A stretch of 51,210 nt of DNA from Streptomyces gardneri (GTDB taxonomy: Bacteria; Actinomycetota; Actinomycetes; Streptomycetales; Streptomycetaceae), in contig NZ_BJMN01000059.1 of the NCBI RefSeq assembly GCF_006539185.1, positions 1 through 51,210 on the forward strand, written 5' to 3'. The notes beneath the pieces are model-generated. The model was not told the origin of the DNA. It worked only from the letters and a program-made list of their open reading frames with translations, and ran no database searches. Below, one piece after another: positions 51,077-51,210 of the stretch; position 1 is the stretch's first letter, and the number at the start of each line of letters is the position of its first letter. The position numbers and the translations under genes are program-made.

Positions 51077-51210
51077 TCAGGGGCGGTGGATGCGGTCCAC
51101 GCCGTAGTACGTGGCCGTGCACCGCGCCGCCCAGTCCCGCTCGTACGTGCGGGCGAACAGCGGCTCGGTCAGCCCGCCGATGAGGAGCGGCCGGTACGCG
51201 ACCTGGCGGG
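51077..51210 (-). CDS. Partial minus-strand gene, C-terminal end only, unidentified
   Basis: An open minus-strand frame enters from the right edge and stops at 51077-51079. The visible C-terminus reads QVAYRPLLIGGLTEPLF, then ARTYERDWAARCTATYYG and VDRIHRP. Codon use has strong G/C third positions, and the terminator stem sits just beyond its stop, so it looks real. Too little is visible to assign a family. Confidence 0.6.
   Translation of the reverse strand, partial: RQVAYRPLLIGGLTEPLFARTYERDWAARCTATYYGVDRIHRP

Overview
The window is a piece of a high-GC actinobacterial chromosome, almost certainly Streptomyces. Codon third positions are overwhelmingly G/C, GTG starts are common, and the gene order tig-clpP1-clpP2-clpX-valS-folC-DUF4233-ndk-mreBCD-pbp2-rodA ... 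rne-rplU-rpmA-obg matches a conserved Streptomyces core block. All assignments come from reading the sequence and translations; no database search was run.

Layout. 1-2240: the 3' part of a membrane-anchored SpoIIE/RsbU-type phosphatase, a small membrane protein, an amphi-Trp protein with a histone-like tail, tRNA-Gly(TCC) and tRNA-Pro(TGG). 2412-6822: the proteostasis block tig, clpP1, clpP2, clpX, with a candidate ClgR box before clpP1. 7002-8310: a small, AT-richer secreted Cys protein and a convergent Pro/Gln/Gly-rich single-pass membrane protein, separated by a 21-bp perfect terminator stem. 8449-16532: valS, a decayed PAS/glycosyltransferase pseudogene, an orphan histidine kinase, a second MreB-type gene, folC, DUF4233 and ndk. 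16782-22950: the cell-wall elongation/spore-wall cluster mreB-mreC-mreD-pbp2-rodA. 22989-26517: a CYTH-CHAD protein and the TIGR03960 radical SAM protein.

26705-36691 is an accessory-looking block: two very large GT2 + CDP-glycerol-type glycerophosphotransferase (TagF-like) proteins, a GT4 with a long beta-rich C-terminal extension, and a repetitive membrane protein. It separates the radical SAM gene from its usual partner DUF2344 (36774-37607, apparently with a CTG start). Next come RNase E/G with long low-complexity arms, rplU (structured leader), rpmA and obg. A second glycopolymer block (44173-50983) holds a GT2 protein, a third GT2 + TagF-like protein, a GT4 and galE. A partial minus-strand gene runs off the right end.

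Working together (inference): the mre/pbp2/rodA cluster builds the wall, and the flanking TagF-like and GT genes probably make or decorate an anionic wall or spore-wall glycopolymer, with GalE supplying UDP-sugars. In S. coelicolor, TagF-like genes near the mre cluster have been linked to the spore-wall synthesising complex. A striking regulatory feature is that five genes (valS, folC, the CYTH-CHAD gene, the GT2 gene at 44173 and galE) have a TANNNT -10 element ending exactly 7 nt before the start codon, which predicts leaderless mRNAs.
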